From contig NZ_CP144555.1 of the NCBI RefSeq assembly GCF_036607905.1, positions 6,200,001 to 6,264,000 on the forward strand: DNA of 64,000 nt, given 5' to 3'. The notes beneath the pieces were generated by a model, which was not told where the DNA came from, searched no databases, and saw nothing but the letters and a program-made list of their open reading frames with translations. The translations under genes were made by a program, and so were the position numbers. This stretch comes from Streptomyces sp. SCSIO 75703 (lineage in GTDB: Bacteria; Actinomycetota; Actinomycetes; Streptomycetales; Streptomycetaceae). Positions 25,892 to 34,818 of the stretch are shown here, in pieces; position 1 is the first letter of the stretch; every line of letters begins with the position of its first letter.

Positions 25892-26553
25892 TCCGCGTCC
25901 TGCTCGCCGACGACCAGTCGCTGGTCAGGGCCGGGTTCCGCGCCCTGCTCGACGCCCAGCCGGACATCGAGGTCGCGGGCGAGGCCGCGGACGGCGAGGA
26001 GGCACTGCGCGCGCTCCGCGAGACGCCCGCGGACGTCGTCCTCATGGACATCCGCATGCCCCGCCTGGACGGCCTCGCCGCCACCCGCGAGATCACCGGG
26101 GACCCGGCGCTCGGCGCGGTGCGGGTGGTCATGCTCACCACCTTCGAACTCGACGAGTACGTCTTCGAGGCCATCCGCTCCGGCGCCTCCGGCTTCCTGG
26201 TCAAGGACACCGAGCCGGAGGAACTGCTGCGCGCCGTCCGGGCGGTGGTCGCCGGCGACGCGCTGCTCTCGCCCGGGGTGACCCGCCGCCTGATCGCCGA
26301 GTTCGCGGCCCGGTCCAAGGAGCCCGCCGCGGCCGACGCCCTGGCCCGGCTCACCGAACGCGAGCGCGAGGTGATGGCCCTCGTCGGCATCGGCCTGTCC
26401 AACGAGGAGATCGCCCGCCGCCTGGTCGTCAGCCCGCTCACCGCGAAGACCCATGTCAGCCGCGCCATGGTGAAGCTCGGTGTCCGCGACCGCGCCCAGC
26501 TCGTCGTCCTGGCCTACGAATCCGGCCTGGTGCGGCCCGGCTGGCTCGGCTGA
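25888..26553 (+). CDS. LuxR/NarL-type response regulator
   Basis: A 221-residue response regulator. The receiver domain (1-120) has Asp8, Asp9, the phospho-acceptor Asp54 in VLMDIRMP and the conserved Lys in FLVKDTEPEE. The C-terminal helix-turn-helix (about 150-205) reads LTEREREVMALVGIGLSNEEIARRL and TAKTHVSRAMVKLGVRDRAQLVV. GTG 25888 overlaps the kinase stop as GTGA, so the two are coupled. A 24-bp palindrome ahead of the kinase may be its binding site. No target transporter gene remains next to it, only gene relics. Confidence 0.92.
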   Translation: MIRVLLADDQSLVRAGFRALLDAQPDIEVAGEAADGEEALRALRETPADVVLMDIRMPRLDGLAATREITGDPALGAVRVVMLTTFELDEYVFEAIRSGASGFLVKDTEPEELLRAVRAVVAGDALLSPGVTRRLIAEFAARSKEPAAADALARLTEREREVMALVGIGLSNEEIARRLVVSPLTAKTHVSRAMVKLGVRDRAQLVVLAYESGLVRPGWLG

Positions 26554-26559
26554 TCCCGG

Positions 26560-27022
26560 CCGGTCGGACGGCCGCCCGGAGTGCGGTGAGGGCGATCACC
26601 ACCGCCACCGCGGCCAGGGCCGCCACGCTGGTGAGCCCGGCCGGCAGCGACAGCCGGTCGGCCACGGGGCGTTCCTGGTCGACCGGATCGACGGCAGCCT
26701 GCGCACCATCGGCGCCGTCGCCGCCGCGAGCGGCCGGTGGGAGGACGACTACCGGGCCCGCGTCCGCGGGCTGCCCGTGCGCACCGCCGTGGACGACCTG
26801 CACGACGAACTGCGCGCGTCGGCGGCCACGCGCGGGCGCGCGCACGCGGGAAGGCTGCTGCGGCACCGGGTGCCCGCCCTCTCCCCGGCCGAGACCGTCG
26901 CGTACGTGCACGCCCTGCACGCCGGGGGCACGCCCGCCGCGCACCTCGTGGCCCGCGTGGCCGCCCACGTGGTGCCGGCGCCGGATCCGGTGCTGTCCGT
27001 CCAGGCCGTCCGGCGGAGCTGA
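26560..27022 (+). pseudogene. Gene relics after the response regulator
   Basis: From about 26666 to the TGA at 27020-27022 the plus strand codes for a good-looking helical sequence (FLVDRIDGSLRTIGAVAAAS, then VDDLHDELRASAATRGRAHAG and SPAETVAYVHALHAGG), but the frame has no ATG, GTG or TTG start outside the response-regulator gene. Just before it, at about 26565-26665, the minus strand encodes a transmembrane-like piece (SLPAGLTSVAALAAVAVVIA) with no stop of its own. The two pieces abut, as expected after a deletion. I do not recognise the plus-strand family. Confidence 0.4.
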
Positions 27023-27035
27023 CGCCCCCGGCGGG

Positions 27036-28415
27036 TCAGGCGCGGTGCGCGGCGATCAGGGCCCGGTACCAGTGGTAGCTGTCCTTCGGCGTGCGCTCCA
27101 GGGTGTCGTAGTCGACGCGGACGATGCCGAAGCGCTTGCTGTAGCCGTGCGCCCACTCGAAGTTGTCCAGCAGCGACCACACGTAGTAGCCCCGCACGTC
27201 CACGCCCGCGTCCATCGCCGCCCGCAGCGCGGTGAGGTGGTCGCGCAGGTAGGAGACGCGGTCGGCGTCGTGGACGGTGCCGTCGGCGGCCGGTACGTCG
27301 TCCTCCGCGGACCCGTTCTCCGTGACGTGGACCGGCGGCAGCGCGTCGCCGTAGCGCTCCTTGAGGCCCACCAGGAGGTCGGTGAGGCCCCGCGGGACGA
27401 CGGGCCAGTCCATCGCGGTGTGCCGGACGCCGGGCAGCCGCACCTCCTGGTAGCGGTTGTCCGTCGCCACCCGCCGCGCCGGGTCGGCCTCGCGGTGGGG
27501 TGCGTCGGCGACCACGATCGGGCGGTAGTAGTTGACGCCGAGGAAGTCCAGCGGACGGGAGATCAGCTCCAGGTCACCCTCGCGCCGGAAGTCCGCGCCG
27601 GTGAGCGACTCGCCCCAGGTCTCCGCCTCCGTCAGCGGGTAGCGGCCGGCGAGGATCGGCTCGGTCCACACCAGGTTGTGCTGGGTGTCGGCGCGGGTCA
27701 CGGCGGCGAGGTCGGCGGGGGAGCCGGTGGCGGGCAGGTTGCGGTCCAGGTTGAGCGTGATGCCCACCTCGCGCACCCCGGCGGCCCGCAGCGCCCCGAC
27801 CGCGTGTCCGTGGCCGAGCAGCAGGTGGTGGGCTGCGGCCAGCGCGCCGCGCCCCTCGCGCGCGCCGGGCGCGTGGCGGCCCACCGAGTAGCCGAGGAAG
27901 GCGCTGCACCAGGGCTCGTTGAGGGTGATCCACCGCGGCACCCGGTCGCCCAGGTGCCCGGCGACGACGGCCGCGTACTCGGCGAACCGCTCCGCCGTCT
28001 CCCGCACCCGCCACCCGCCCCGGTCCTCCAGGGCCTGTGGCAGGTCCCAGTGGTAGAGGGTGGCCGCCGGTTCGATGCCCGCCGCCAGCAGTTCGTCGAC
28101 CAGACGCGAGTAGAAGTCCAGCCCCTTGGGGTTCACCGGGCCCGAACCGTCCGGCACGATCCGCGGCCAGGCCAGCGAGAAGCGGTACGAGTCCACGCCC
28201 AGGCCACGCAGGAGCGCCACGTCCTCGGGGTAGCGGTGGTAGTGGTCGCAGGCCACGTCCCCGGTGTCGCCGCCGGTCACGCGGCCGGGCTCGTGGCTGT
28301 AGGTGTCCCAGATGGACGGACCGCGGCCGTCCTCCCGGGCGGCGCCCTCGATCTGGTAGGCGGCCGTCGCGGCACCGAAGACGAAACCGGGCGGGAAGGC
28401 GGGGAGTTCACTCAT
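27036..28415 (-). CDS. GH1 family beta-glucosidase
   Basis: A 459-residue glycoside hydrolase of family 1. It begins with FVFGAATAAYQIEGA, carries the acid/base Glu167 in TLNEPWC and the nucleophile Glu366 in VTENGS, and ends with the usual SLLDNFEWAHGYSKRFGIVRVDY. There is no signal peptide, so it acts in the cytoplasm on imported cellobiose or other beta-glucosides. ATG 28415 has a weak ribosome site. Two copies of GAAGCGCTTC lie 66 and 276 bp upstream, which implies repression by a LacI-family regulator. No sugar transporter is adjacent. Confidence 0.93.
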   Translation of the reverse strand: MSELPAFPPGFVFGAATAAYQIEGAAREDGRGPSIWDTYSHEPGRVTGGDTGDVACDHYHRYPEDVALLRGLGVDSYRFSLAWPRIVPDGSGPVNPKGLDFYSRLVDELLAAGIEPAATLYHWDLPQALEDRGGWRVRETAERFAEYAAVVAGHLGDRVPRWITLNEPWCSAFLGYSVGRHAPGAREGRGALAAAHHLLLGHGHAVGALRAAGVREVGITLNLDRNLPATGSPADLAAVTRADTQHNLVWTEPILAGRYPLTEAETWGESLTGADFRREGDLELISRPLDFLGVNYYRPIVVADAPHREADPARRVATDNRYQEVRLPGVRHTAMDWPVVPRGLTDLLVGLKERYGDALPPVHVTENGSAEDDVPAADGTVHDADRVSYLRDHLTALRAAMDAGVDVRGYYVWSLLDNFEWAHGYSKRFGIVRVDYDTLERTPKDSYHWYRALIAAHRA

Positions 28416-28480
28416 GGTGTCGAGCCCATCTGTGAGTGCGGAGGACAGATCGTGAGCGGGTGGTGCGGCGAGCGGGTGGT

Positions 28481-28490
28481 GAAGCGCTTC
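28481..28490. promoter_or_regulatory. LacI-type operator, proximal
   Basis: GAAGCGCTTC, perfect palindrome with AGCGCT core (context GGTGAAGCGCTTCAAC), 66 bp upstream of the GH1 start. CebR-like regulators of cellulose and cellobiose genes recognise cores of this type. Confidence 0.6.
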
Positions 28491-28690
28491 AACGAGGGGC
28501 GCGCGACCGCGCCGTGACGGTGCGGCTCCCCGGGCCGGACCGTCGGGTCCGGTGTGACGAGCAAGGCGAGTCAGACGAGTCATACGTCACCTTGCGGTCC
28601 GGGCGCCAGAGCACGGCGGCTACGGGGCGCGATCCGGCCGGGCGTCGACCCGCCCGTCGGGCACGGAGGTACGCGGTCCGCCGGCGGGTC

Positions 28691-28700
28691 GAAGCGCTTC
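28691..28700. promoter_or_regulatory. LacI-type operator, distal
   Basis: A second GAAGCGCTTC (context GTCGAAGCGCTTCACC), exactly 210 bp from the first, about 20 helical turns, a distance suited to looping. The rest of the 573-bp region 28416-28988 shows no gene and is very GC-rich. Confidence 0.5.
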
Positions 28701-28988
28701 ACCAACGGTCGAAGCGGCACGGCGGGGTTGGCCGGGAGAGCGCGGCGCCGGGGTGGGCCGAGGAGGGGCAGGGGCGCCGGGGCGGCGCCCGGTGTGTGGC
28801 CGCGTCGCGCGTCCCGTCCGGCTCCGCCCGCCGCTTGTCCGCCGTCCGCCCCGCGTCCCGTCTGCCGGGCGTCGCGTCCGCCGTCCGCCCGGCGGGCGTG
28901 CGCCGGGCGGCGGGGCACGGCGTCCGGGCCCCCGGGCGGAGGGGCGCAGGGGGGGGCGTGCCTCGCGCGCGCCCCTGGCGCCTCCCGG

Positions 28989-30200
28989 TCAGCCGGTGAT
29001 CGCGGCGAGGGCCGCCAGCAGCCGGTCCACGTCCTCCTCGCTGGTGTAGGGCGCGAGCCCGACCCGTACGCCGCCCCCGTCGCCGAGGCCGAGTCGCCGC
29101 GACGCCTCCAGCGCGTAGAAGGAGCCCGCCGGAGCGTCCACGCCGTGCTCCGCCAGCCGCCGGTACACCTCGGCCGGGGCCAGGCCCTCGACGGTGAACA
29201 GCAGTGTCGGCGTGCGCCGCGCGGCCCGCGAGTACACGGTGATCCGGCCGAGCTCCGCGAGCCCGCGCTCGATCCGCCCGCGAAGGGCGTCCTCGTGCTC
29301 CTCCAGCGCGGTGAAGGCGGCGATCAGCCGCTGCCGCCGCCCGCCCCCGGCCTCCGGCGCGAGGTCCGCGAGGTCCGCGAGGAAGTCGACCGCGGCGCGG
29401 GCGCCCGCCAGCAACTCGTAAGGCAGCGTGCCCAGTTCGAAGCGCTCGGGGACGGTGTCGGCGGACGGCAGCAGCTTGTCCGGGCGCAGGGTCTCCAGGA
29501 ACTCCGGCCGTCCCGCCAGCACCCCGAGGTGCGGTCCGAGGAACTTGTACGGCGAGCACACCAGCGTGTCCGCGCCGAGCGCCGCCAGGTCGACCGCCGC
29601 GTGGGAGGCGTAGTGCACCGCGTCGACGTGCAGCAGCGCGCCGACCCCGTGGGTCAGGCGGGCGACGGCCGGTAGGTCGGGGCGGGTGCCGATGAGGTTG
29701 GAGGCGGCCGTCACCGCGACCAGCCGGGTGCGCGCGGACAGCACCGCCTCGATGTGGCCCGGCTCCAGCTCCCCGGTGGCCGGGTCGAAGTCCGCCCACC
29801 GCACGGTGGCCCCGGCCGCCTCGGCCGCCTGCACCCAGGGCCGGATGTTGGAATCGTGGTCGAGCCGGGTGACGACCACCTCGTCGCCGGGGCTCCAGTC
29901 CTTGGCCAGCGTCCGCGACAGGTCGTAGGCGAGCTGGGTCGAGCTGCGGCCGAAGACGACGCCGCGGGGGGAGACGCCGAGCAGGTCGCCGAGGGCCGCA
30001 CGGGCCTCGGTGACGATGCGGTCCGCGTGGCGCTCGCCCTCGGTGACGGTGCCGCGGTTGGCCAGCGGGCCGGTCAGCGCCTCGGCGATCGCGTCGATGA
30101 CGGGCTGGGGGGTCTGGGTGCCGCCGGGCGCGTCGAAGCGGGCGGTGCCGGACTTCAGTGCGGGCGTCCGTGCGCGGATCGCGGCGATGTCGAGGGCCAT
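28989..30200 (-). CDS. Aminotransferase class V / cysteine desulfurase-like protein
   Basis: A 403-residue PLP enzyme of the class V aminotransferase family. The PLP lysine is Lys219 in CSPYKFLGPHLG; HVDAVHYASH (191-200) holds the pyridine-N Asp193; GRSSTQLAYDLSRTLA binds phosphate, and TRLDHDSNIRPWV carries the substrate His. These traits match the SufS-like branch named cysteine desulfurase-like protein (VC1184 type). The usual sulfur-transfer cysteine loop of SufS is not seen, so it may act on a different amino acid. ATG 30200 is chosen; no Fe-S assembly genes are near. Confidence 0.85.
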   Translation of the reverse strand: MALDIAAIRARTPALKSGTARFDAPGGTQTPQPVIDAIAEALTGPLANRGTVTEGERHADRIVTEARAALGDLLGVSPRGVVFGRSSTQLAYDLSRTLAKDWSPGDEVVVTRLDHDSNIRPWVQAAEAAGATVRWADFDPATGELEPGHIEAVLSARTRLVAVTAASNLIGTRPDLPAVARLTHGVGALLHVDAVHYASHAAVDLAALGADTLVCSPYKFLGPHLGVLAGRPEFLETLRPDKLLPSADTVPERFELGTLPYELLAGARAAVDFLADLADLAPEAGGGRRQRLIAAFTALEEHEDALRGRIERGLAELGRITVYSRAARRTPTLLFTVEGLAPAEVYRRLAEHGVDAPAGSFYALEASRRLGLGDGGGVRVGLAPYTSEEDVDRLLAALAAITG

Positions 30201-30283
30201 GTGCGCTCCAACCGAAAGCGGGGGATTCCGGGCCTCATGATCGCAGCAGCACGGCGGGGTGAACAGGGACGGGAGACGGCGGA

Positions 30284-31348
30284 TCAGGCGCCGGCCGCCG
30301 CCTGCTCCGGCTCCTTCTCCCGGCCGCCGGGGTGGCGGTGGCGCCAGATCCAGAAGACCGCCGTGGACACCAGCGCCCACCCGCCCAGCACCAGGAACGG
30401 GAAGGCGTGCTGGTGCCCCGGGAAGTACACCGCCGTGTGCTGCGCGTTGACCGACCCGCCCGGCGGCAGCCACCGGCCGATGAGCCCCAGCGGCGACGGC
30501 AGCAGCGGCCAGGAGACCGCGCCGCCCGAGGAGGGGTTGCCCAGCAGCACCATCAGGCCCCAGGTCGGCAGCATCGCCCAGCGGCCGACGAGGGCGTTGA
30601 ACATGGTGAACACCATGCCGCTGGTGAACAGTGTCAACGCGAGGATCAGCCACGACTCCGCGAACGGCAGGTCGAGTGCGCCCAGCAGCCAGTCCACCGT
30701 CGCGGCGATGGCGAAACCGCCGAGCAGGGCGTACGCCAGGGTGAACAGGATGCGCTCGAACGGCGTCAGCGTCCGGGCGTGCACACTGAGCTGGATCGCC
30801 CCGACGAAGCCGATGATGACGGCGGCCAGGGAGATGTAGAAGATCGCCAGACCACGCGGATCGCCCCGTTGCAGCGGATTGACGTCCCGGACGGTGACCG
30901 CCACCCCGGTCTTCCGTCCCACTTCGGGCGCGGAGTCGCCCAGCACCTCGGCGACCGAGGCGCCCGACGCGCTGGACAGGTCCAGGACGGCGGTCCGCCC
31001 CGCGTCGCGGATCTCGAAGATCGCGAAGACCTCCTGCTCCTGGACGGCGGCGCGGGCCCGCTCCACCGTCGGGTACGGGCGGACCTTCACCGAGGCATTG
31101 AGCGCCTGCTCCAGCCCGTCCAGGAACGCCTGGCCGCGCTCGTGCTCGTACGCGCCGACGACGGCGGTCGGGATCGAGTGCGGTGTCGGGTCCGCCATGG
31201 AGTAGGTGTACGACCCGGCGAACAGCCCGGCCGCCGCCGCGAGGATCAGCACGAGCACGGTGGCCGGCCACCACGGCGAGGCGCGGAACGCCGGCCACCA
31301 CTGCCCGCGCCGCGGCGGGCCCGGAGCGCCGGGAGAGGTGTGGGCCAT
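30284..31348 (-). CDS. ABC-2/YhgE-Pip-like membrane protein (DUF3533-like)
   Basis: A 354-residue membrane protein. One transmembrane helix (27-48) is followed by a large outer domain (50-175) beginning SYTYSMADPTPHSIPTAVVG, then about five helices (175-345). This layout is that of ABC-2 permease-like and YhgE/Pip proteins; the DUF3533 family fits. No ATPase gene lies beside it, so it may work alone or with a protein encoded elsewhere. The start ATG 31348 has AGGGAG-like bases nearby only weakly. Export of a lipid or peptide is possible but unproved. Confidence 0.78.
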   Translation of the reverse strand: MAHTSPGAPGPPRRGQWWPAFRASPWWPATVLVLILAAAAGLFAGSYTYSMADPTPHSIPTAVVGAYEHERGQAFLDGLEQALNASVKVRPYPTVERARAAVQEQEVFAIFEIRDAGRTAVLDLSSASGASVAEVLGDSAPEVGRKTGVAVTVRDVNPLQRGDPRGLAIFYISLAAVIIGFVGAIQLSVHARTLTPFERILFTLAYALLGGFAIAATVDWLLGALDLPFAESWLILALTLFTSGMVFTMFNALVGRWAMLPTWGLMVLLGNPSSGGAVSWPLLPSPLGLIGRWLPPGGSVNAQHTAVYFPGHQHAFPFLVLGGWALVSTAVFWIWRHRHPGGREKEPEQAAAGA

Positions 31349-31415
31349 GTACCGGACGCTTTCGCAGACGGGACGTCAGGAGGGAGCGGAGCGCGCGCCG
31401 GGGCCCGGGCGGCCC

Positions 31416-32009
31416 TCAGACGTGGACGAGCGGGGTGTCCACCAGGTGCTCGGCCACGAACCACGCCTGGAGTTCGTTGGTGCGCACGACGTCCGAGACG
31501 AGGAGGTCGTTGGTGCCGTCGTCGCCGAGGTCCTGGGCGCGGGTCGCGGCGTCGTGGCAGTCGGCGAGGATCATCTCGTGCGCCTCCAGCAGTCGCGACA
31601 GCATCGCGGGCACCTCCTCCACGCCGTCCGGCGGGCGCGGCACGGTGGTGATCTCGGCGACGTGCCGGGGGTCGCCGACCGCGACGCCGCCGAGCGTCTG
31701 GACCCGCTCCGCGAGGGTGTCGATCAGTTCGAGCTGCTCCCCGGCGTGCTTGTCGAGCAGCAGGTGGAGCTGGTAGAAGGTCGCTCCGCGCATGAGCCAG
31801 TGATACTTCTTGTACAGGTCGTGCAGGATGCGGGTGTCCGCGAGAACCTTGTTGAGCCGCTGGCAGGAGTAGAGACGGGTCTCCATCGACAGGGCGACCG
31901 GGAACTGCTTGACGGTGCCGAACTCCTGGATGGTCCGGCCCTGCTGGTGCAGCCAGGGCTGGCTGCCGTCCGAGTGGGGGTGCGGGGCCGACGGCCTGGG
32001 GCTGTTCAC
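31416..32009 (-). CDS. dps: Dps family ferritin-like DNA protection protein
   Basis: A 197-residue mini-ferritin. The ferroxidase-site pattern is present: KKYHWLMRGATFYQLHLLLDKHAGEQLELIDTLAERV, with the His of YHW, the His/Asp of LHLLLDKH and the Glu after it. The unusual 45-residue N-terminal tail and a C-terminal extension (DTPLVHV) resemble the Streptomyces Dps paralogues, which use tails for assembly and DNA contact. GTG 32009 has AAGGAG at 7 nt. It oxidises Fe2+ with H2O2 and protects DNA. Stress sigma-factor control is common in the genus. Confidence 0.88.
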   Translation of the reverse strand: MNSPRPSAPHPHSDGSQPWLHQQGRTIQEFGTVKQFPVALSMETRLYSCQRLNKVLADTRILHDLYKKYHWLMRGATFYQLHLLLDKHAGEQLELIDTLAERVQTLGGVAVGDPRHVAEITTVPRPPDGVEEVPAMLSRLLEAHEMILADCHDAATRAQDLGDDGTNDLLVSDVVRTNELQAWFVAEHLVDTPLVHV

Positions 32010-32558
32010 GCCTGAACTCCTTCCGGAGAGGACAAGGGAGTGCGCCGGCGCGATACGTCCGGCTCCGACCCCCTTGCGACAGTCGACCAGCGGTGTGCCG
32101 GGCGCGCAAACGCTGGCACCCGGGCGGCGGGACGGTGAGGGGCCGGGTGGCGGGACGGTGAGGGGCCGGGTGGCGGGACCGGGCACGCCGACCGACCGGG
32201 GGAGCCCGGATGCGCGGGGCGGCGGAGCCGGGGCGTACCGGGAGACGGGCCTTCGGCGTGGGGGCGGTGCGGGATGTGCCGACCGTGCGGTGACAGGGGT
32301 GTGTACGGGGTGCGCGGTGCCGCTCCGTGTCCGGTACGGGCGGGGCCTCGGTGCCGGGCGCCGGGGGAGTGGGGACGAGGGCGGCAGGAGCCGGGCGGAG
32401 AGCAGGCCAGGCAGCCGTCCACGTCCTGGACACCGCCGGAGGCCCGGAGTTGACGACCCGTTGGGGTGACAGGGGTGTGAAGAGGTGACCGGAACGCGCA
32501 TCATCTTGTCATGCACCTGCGGCCCGATGGGCGGGTCGCAGCCTCATGGAGGTGTGGG

Positions 32559-33011
32559 ATGCACCGCAGAGTCACCACCGCGCTCGCCGCCTCGGCCCTG
32601 GCCCTGACCACCGTCGTCGCCTCGGCCGCCGTCGCCACCGCCGCTCCCGCCGACAAGGCGCAGGTCCTCTCGAACTGGACGCAGACCAGCGCGTCGAGCC
32701 ACGACTCCTGGGCCGCCGCGCGGGCCAACCAGGCCGCCTGGAGCGCGTACGGCTTCGACTGGTCGACCGACTACTGCTCGTCCTCACCGGACAACCCGTT
32801 CGGCTTCCCGTTCAGCACCTCCTGCGCGCGGCACGACTTCGGCTACCGCAACTACAAGGCCGCGGGCTCCTTCAGCACCCACAAGAACCGTCTCGACAGC
32901 GCCTTCTACGAGGACCTCAAGCGCGTCTGCGCCCGCTACACCGGTGGCACCAAGACCACCTGCGACGGCACCGCGTGGACGTACTACCAGGCGGTGCGGG
33001 CCTTCGGCTGA
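32559..33011 (+). CDS. Secreted prokaryotic phospholipase A2
   Basis: A 150-residue precursor with a signal peptide (1-28, VATAA before the cut). The mature 122 residues match the Streptomyces violaceoruber phospholipase A2: calcium loop and disulfides from four cysteines (73, 89, 124, 135), and the catalytic dyad His92 and Asp113, equal to His64 and Asp85 of the mature enzyme, in SCARHDFGYRNYK. It hydrolyses the sn-2 ester of phospholipids outside the cell with Ca2+. ATG 32559 has GGAGG 7 nt upstream. It is monocistronic and closed by a strong terminator. Confidence 0.94.
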   Translation: MHRRVTTALAASALALTTVVASAAVATAAPADKAQVLSNWTQTSASSHDSWAAARANQAAWSAYGFDWSTDYCSSSPDNPFGFPFSTSCARHDFGYRNYKAAGSFSTHKNRLDSAFYEDLKRVCARYTGGTKTTCDGTAWTYYQAVRAFG

Positions 33012-33030
33012 CATCACCACCGTGACCGAG

Positions 33031-33069
33031 TGTCAGCGGGTACTCGTATGAGTACCCGCTGATACTTTT
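33031..33069 (+). terminator. Intrinsic terminator after phospholipase A2
   Basis: TCAGCGGGTACTC (33033-33045) and its exact complement (33050-33062) enclose a 4-nt loop and are followed by TACTTTTG, a rare U tract for this genome. Confidence 0.85.
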
Positions 33070-33394
33070 GCGCGCATGCGCGCCTTCGCCGTCCTCGCGG
33101 GCCCCGCGTGCCGCCGCCCGACCGGACCGCTCGCCGCGGGCGAGCCCGCCCCGGGGACCCGCGCCGCCCGCGACCGCGAAGCGTCCGGGATACCGGGGCC
33201 CGGGACGCCGCGGACCTGAGCGCACGGCACGACGGCGACTGCGCCACCACGCGCCCCCGCCCGGCGCGCCCCCGGCCCCACCGCCGCCCCGGCGTCCCGC
33301 CCGCCGCCGCATCACCCGCCCGACTCCGTACACCCTGCCGAACCGGCCCGCGCGCCCCGCCGCGCGGCACCCTTGAACCACCGAGGAGCACCTC
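33070..33394. other. Non-coding gap
   Basis: No credible gene is seen on either strand; open frames are Pro/Arg-rich shadows. An ArsR regulator, often paired with SRPBCC genes, is absent here. The ribosome site GAGGAG of the next gene lies at the right end. Confidence 0.5.
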
Positions 33395-34045
33395 GTGATC
33401 GACGTGACGCAGCAGATCGAGTCCGTGAACCGCCAGGTCGGCACGCGCGTCCTGGAGGACGGCCGCGCCCACGTGGTCGGCGTCAGCCGTGTCTACGACG
33501 TCCCCCTGGAGGACCTCTGGGACGCCTGCAGCAACCCCGAACGCATCCCGCTCTGGTTCCTCCCGGTCACCGGAGAGCTTCGCACCGGCGGGCACTACCA
33601 GTTGGAAGGCAACGCGGGCGGCACCGTCCTGCGCTGCGAACCGCCCGTCGGCTTCTCGGCGACCTGGGAGTACGGCGAGGAGCTGAGCTGGATCGAGGTG
33701 CGGCTGACCCGCGAGGACGGCGGCGCCCGCTTCGTGCTGGAGCACACCGCCCACATCGAGGACGAACGGTGGACGGAGTACGGCCCCGGCGCGGTCGGCG
33801 TCGGCTGGGACCTGATGCTCGTCGGCCTGACGGTGCACCTGTCCACCGGCGCGGCCGTCGACCCCCGGGAAGCCATGCTCTGGTCCGCCTCCGACGAGGG
33901 CCGTCGCTTCGTCACCGCCAGCAGCGACGCCTGGTACCGGGCCAACGTGGCGGGCGGCGCCGACCCGCGGGCGGCCCGCGCGTCGGCGGACCGGACCACC
34001 GCCTTCTACACCGGCGCCGACGACCCCGGCGGCTCCGCCGGATAG
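33395..34045 (+). CDS. SRPBCC family protein (Ahsa1-like)
   Basis: A 216-residue START/Bet-v-1-like protein of the AHSA1 type. SRVYDVPLEDLWDACSNPERIPLWF is the usual first strand and helix, and GYSATW-like GFSATWEYGEELSWIEVRL and AVGVGWDLMLVGL are characteristic later strands. The hydrophobic cavity suggests binding or handling of a small lipid or aromatic ligand. GTG 33395 has GAGGAG 6 nt upstream. It is convergent with, and slightly overlaps, the decayed PAP2 gene. Confidence 0.85.
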   Translation: MIDVTQQIESVNRQVGTRVLEDGRAHVVGVSRVYDVPLEDLWDACSNPERIPLWFLPVTGELRTGGHYQLEGNAGGTVLRCEPPVGFSATWEYGEELSWIEVRLTREDGGARFVLEHTAHIEDERWTEYGPGAVGVGWDLMLVGLTVHLSTGAAVDPREAMLWSASDEGRRFVTASSDAWYRANVAGGADPRAARASADRTTAFYTGADDPGGSAG

Positions 34046-34630
34046 CGGGCCCCCGGCACGGACGTCGCGACCGCCGGCGCGCCGGCCGCGTGGGCGAGCC
34101 CCGGCACGGCGCTCGGCGGCCACGTCGCCGGGGGAGTGCTCGCCGGTGTGGACCCGGGCGTGGCCGACGGCCGGGGCGAGGGCGCGCAGCGGCAGGCAGG
34201 CCGCGGGCAGTACCGTCCCGACGGCGGCGGCGAAGGCGACGCGGCGGCCGTGTGCCCTGGGGGAAGGACACCGAGGAGGGCATCGGCACGTACCGGCCGT
34301 CCGTCACCCGGGCCGCCTCCCGGCCGGGCCGGTCCCGGCGCACCGGGCGCTTGCCGAGCAGGTTCGCGGCGGAGGCGAACCCGGCCGCGGCGAGGCCCAC
34401 CAGGGCTGCCCGGCGCGGGCGCGTGCCGCCGGGGGTGAGGACGCCGGCGATCCCGAGCGACAGCCTCGCGTGGTCGGCGGCCCGCGGCAGACGCGGCGGC
34501 GCCCGGTCCAGCGCGGGCGTCGAGTCCCGGCAGCCGCCGCGCGCAGCGCCCCGTCCAGGGCCCGCGACTCACCGAGCACCTCGGCGGAGCCGGGCCGCCG
34601 CGAGCGCGCCGCACCGCCGGACTCGGTCAC
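34006..34630 (-). pseudogene. PAP2-family phosphatase pseudogene with several frameshifts
   Basis: From GTG 34630 (good GGAGGGAGG ribosome site) the minus strand reads VTESGGAARSRR... ALDGALR, then shifts frame into HARLSLGIAGVL, AALVGLAAAGFASAANLLGKR and VTDGRYVPMPSSVSFP. A shift inside the C run at about 34260 leads to GHTAAAS, another at about 34245 to AFAAAVGTVLPAACLPLRAL and ARVHTGEHSPGDVAA, and a last at about 34115 to LAHAAGAPAVAT. Joined, these give PAP2 motifs LxGKRPVRRDRP, SVSFPxGHT and ARVHTGEHSPGD (second catalytic His). The gene is dead, or the sequence has clustered errors. Confidence 0.75.
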
Positions 34631-34818
34631 GGGCCCCTCCCTCCGTACGCCGGGCCCCGCCCGACACCCCACCACCCTGTTCCGGCCGCGTTCGTACGGC
34701 CCTTCGGCGCCGCCCGACCGGGCGAACGACGAGGCGCGGCCGGCCGGTCGGCGCGGCCGATGTCCGTCGGCGAACGGGCGGGAGCGGCGTTGTCAGTGGG
34801 GTGTGCCACAGTCTGCGC

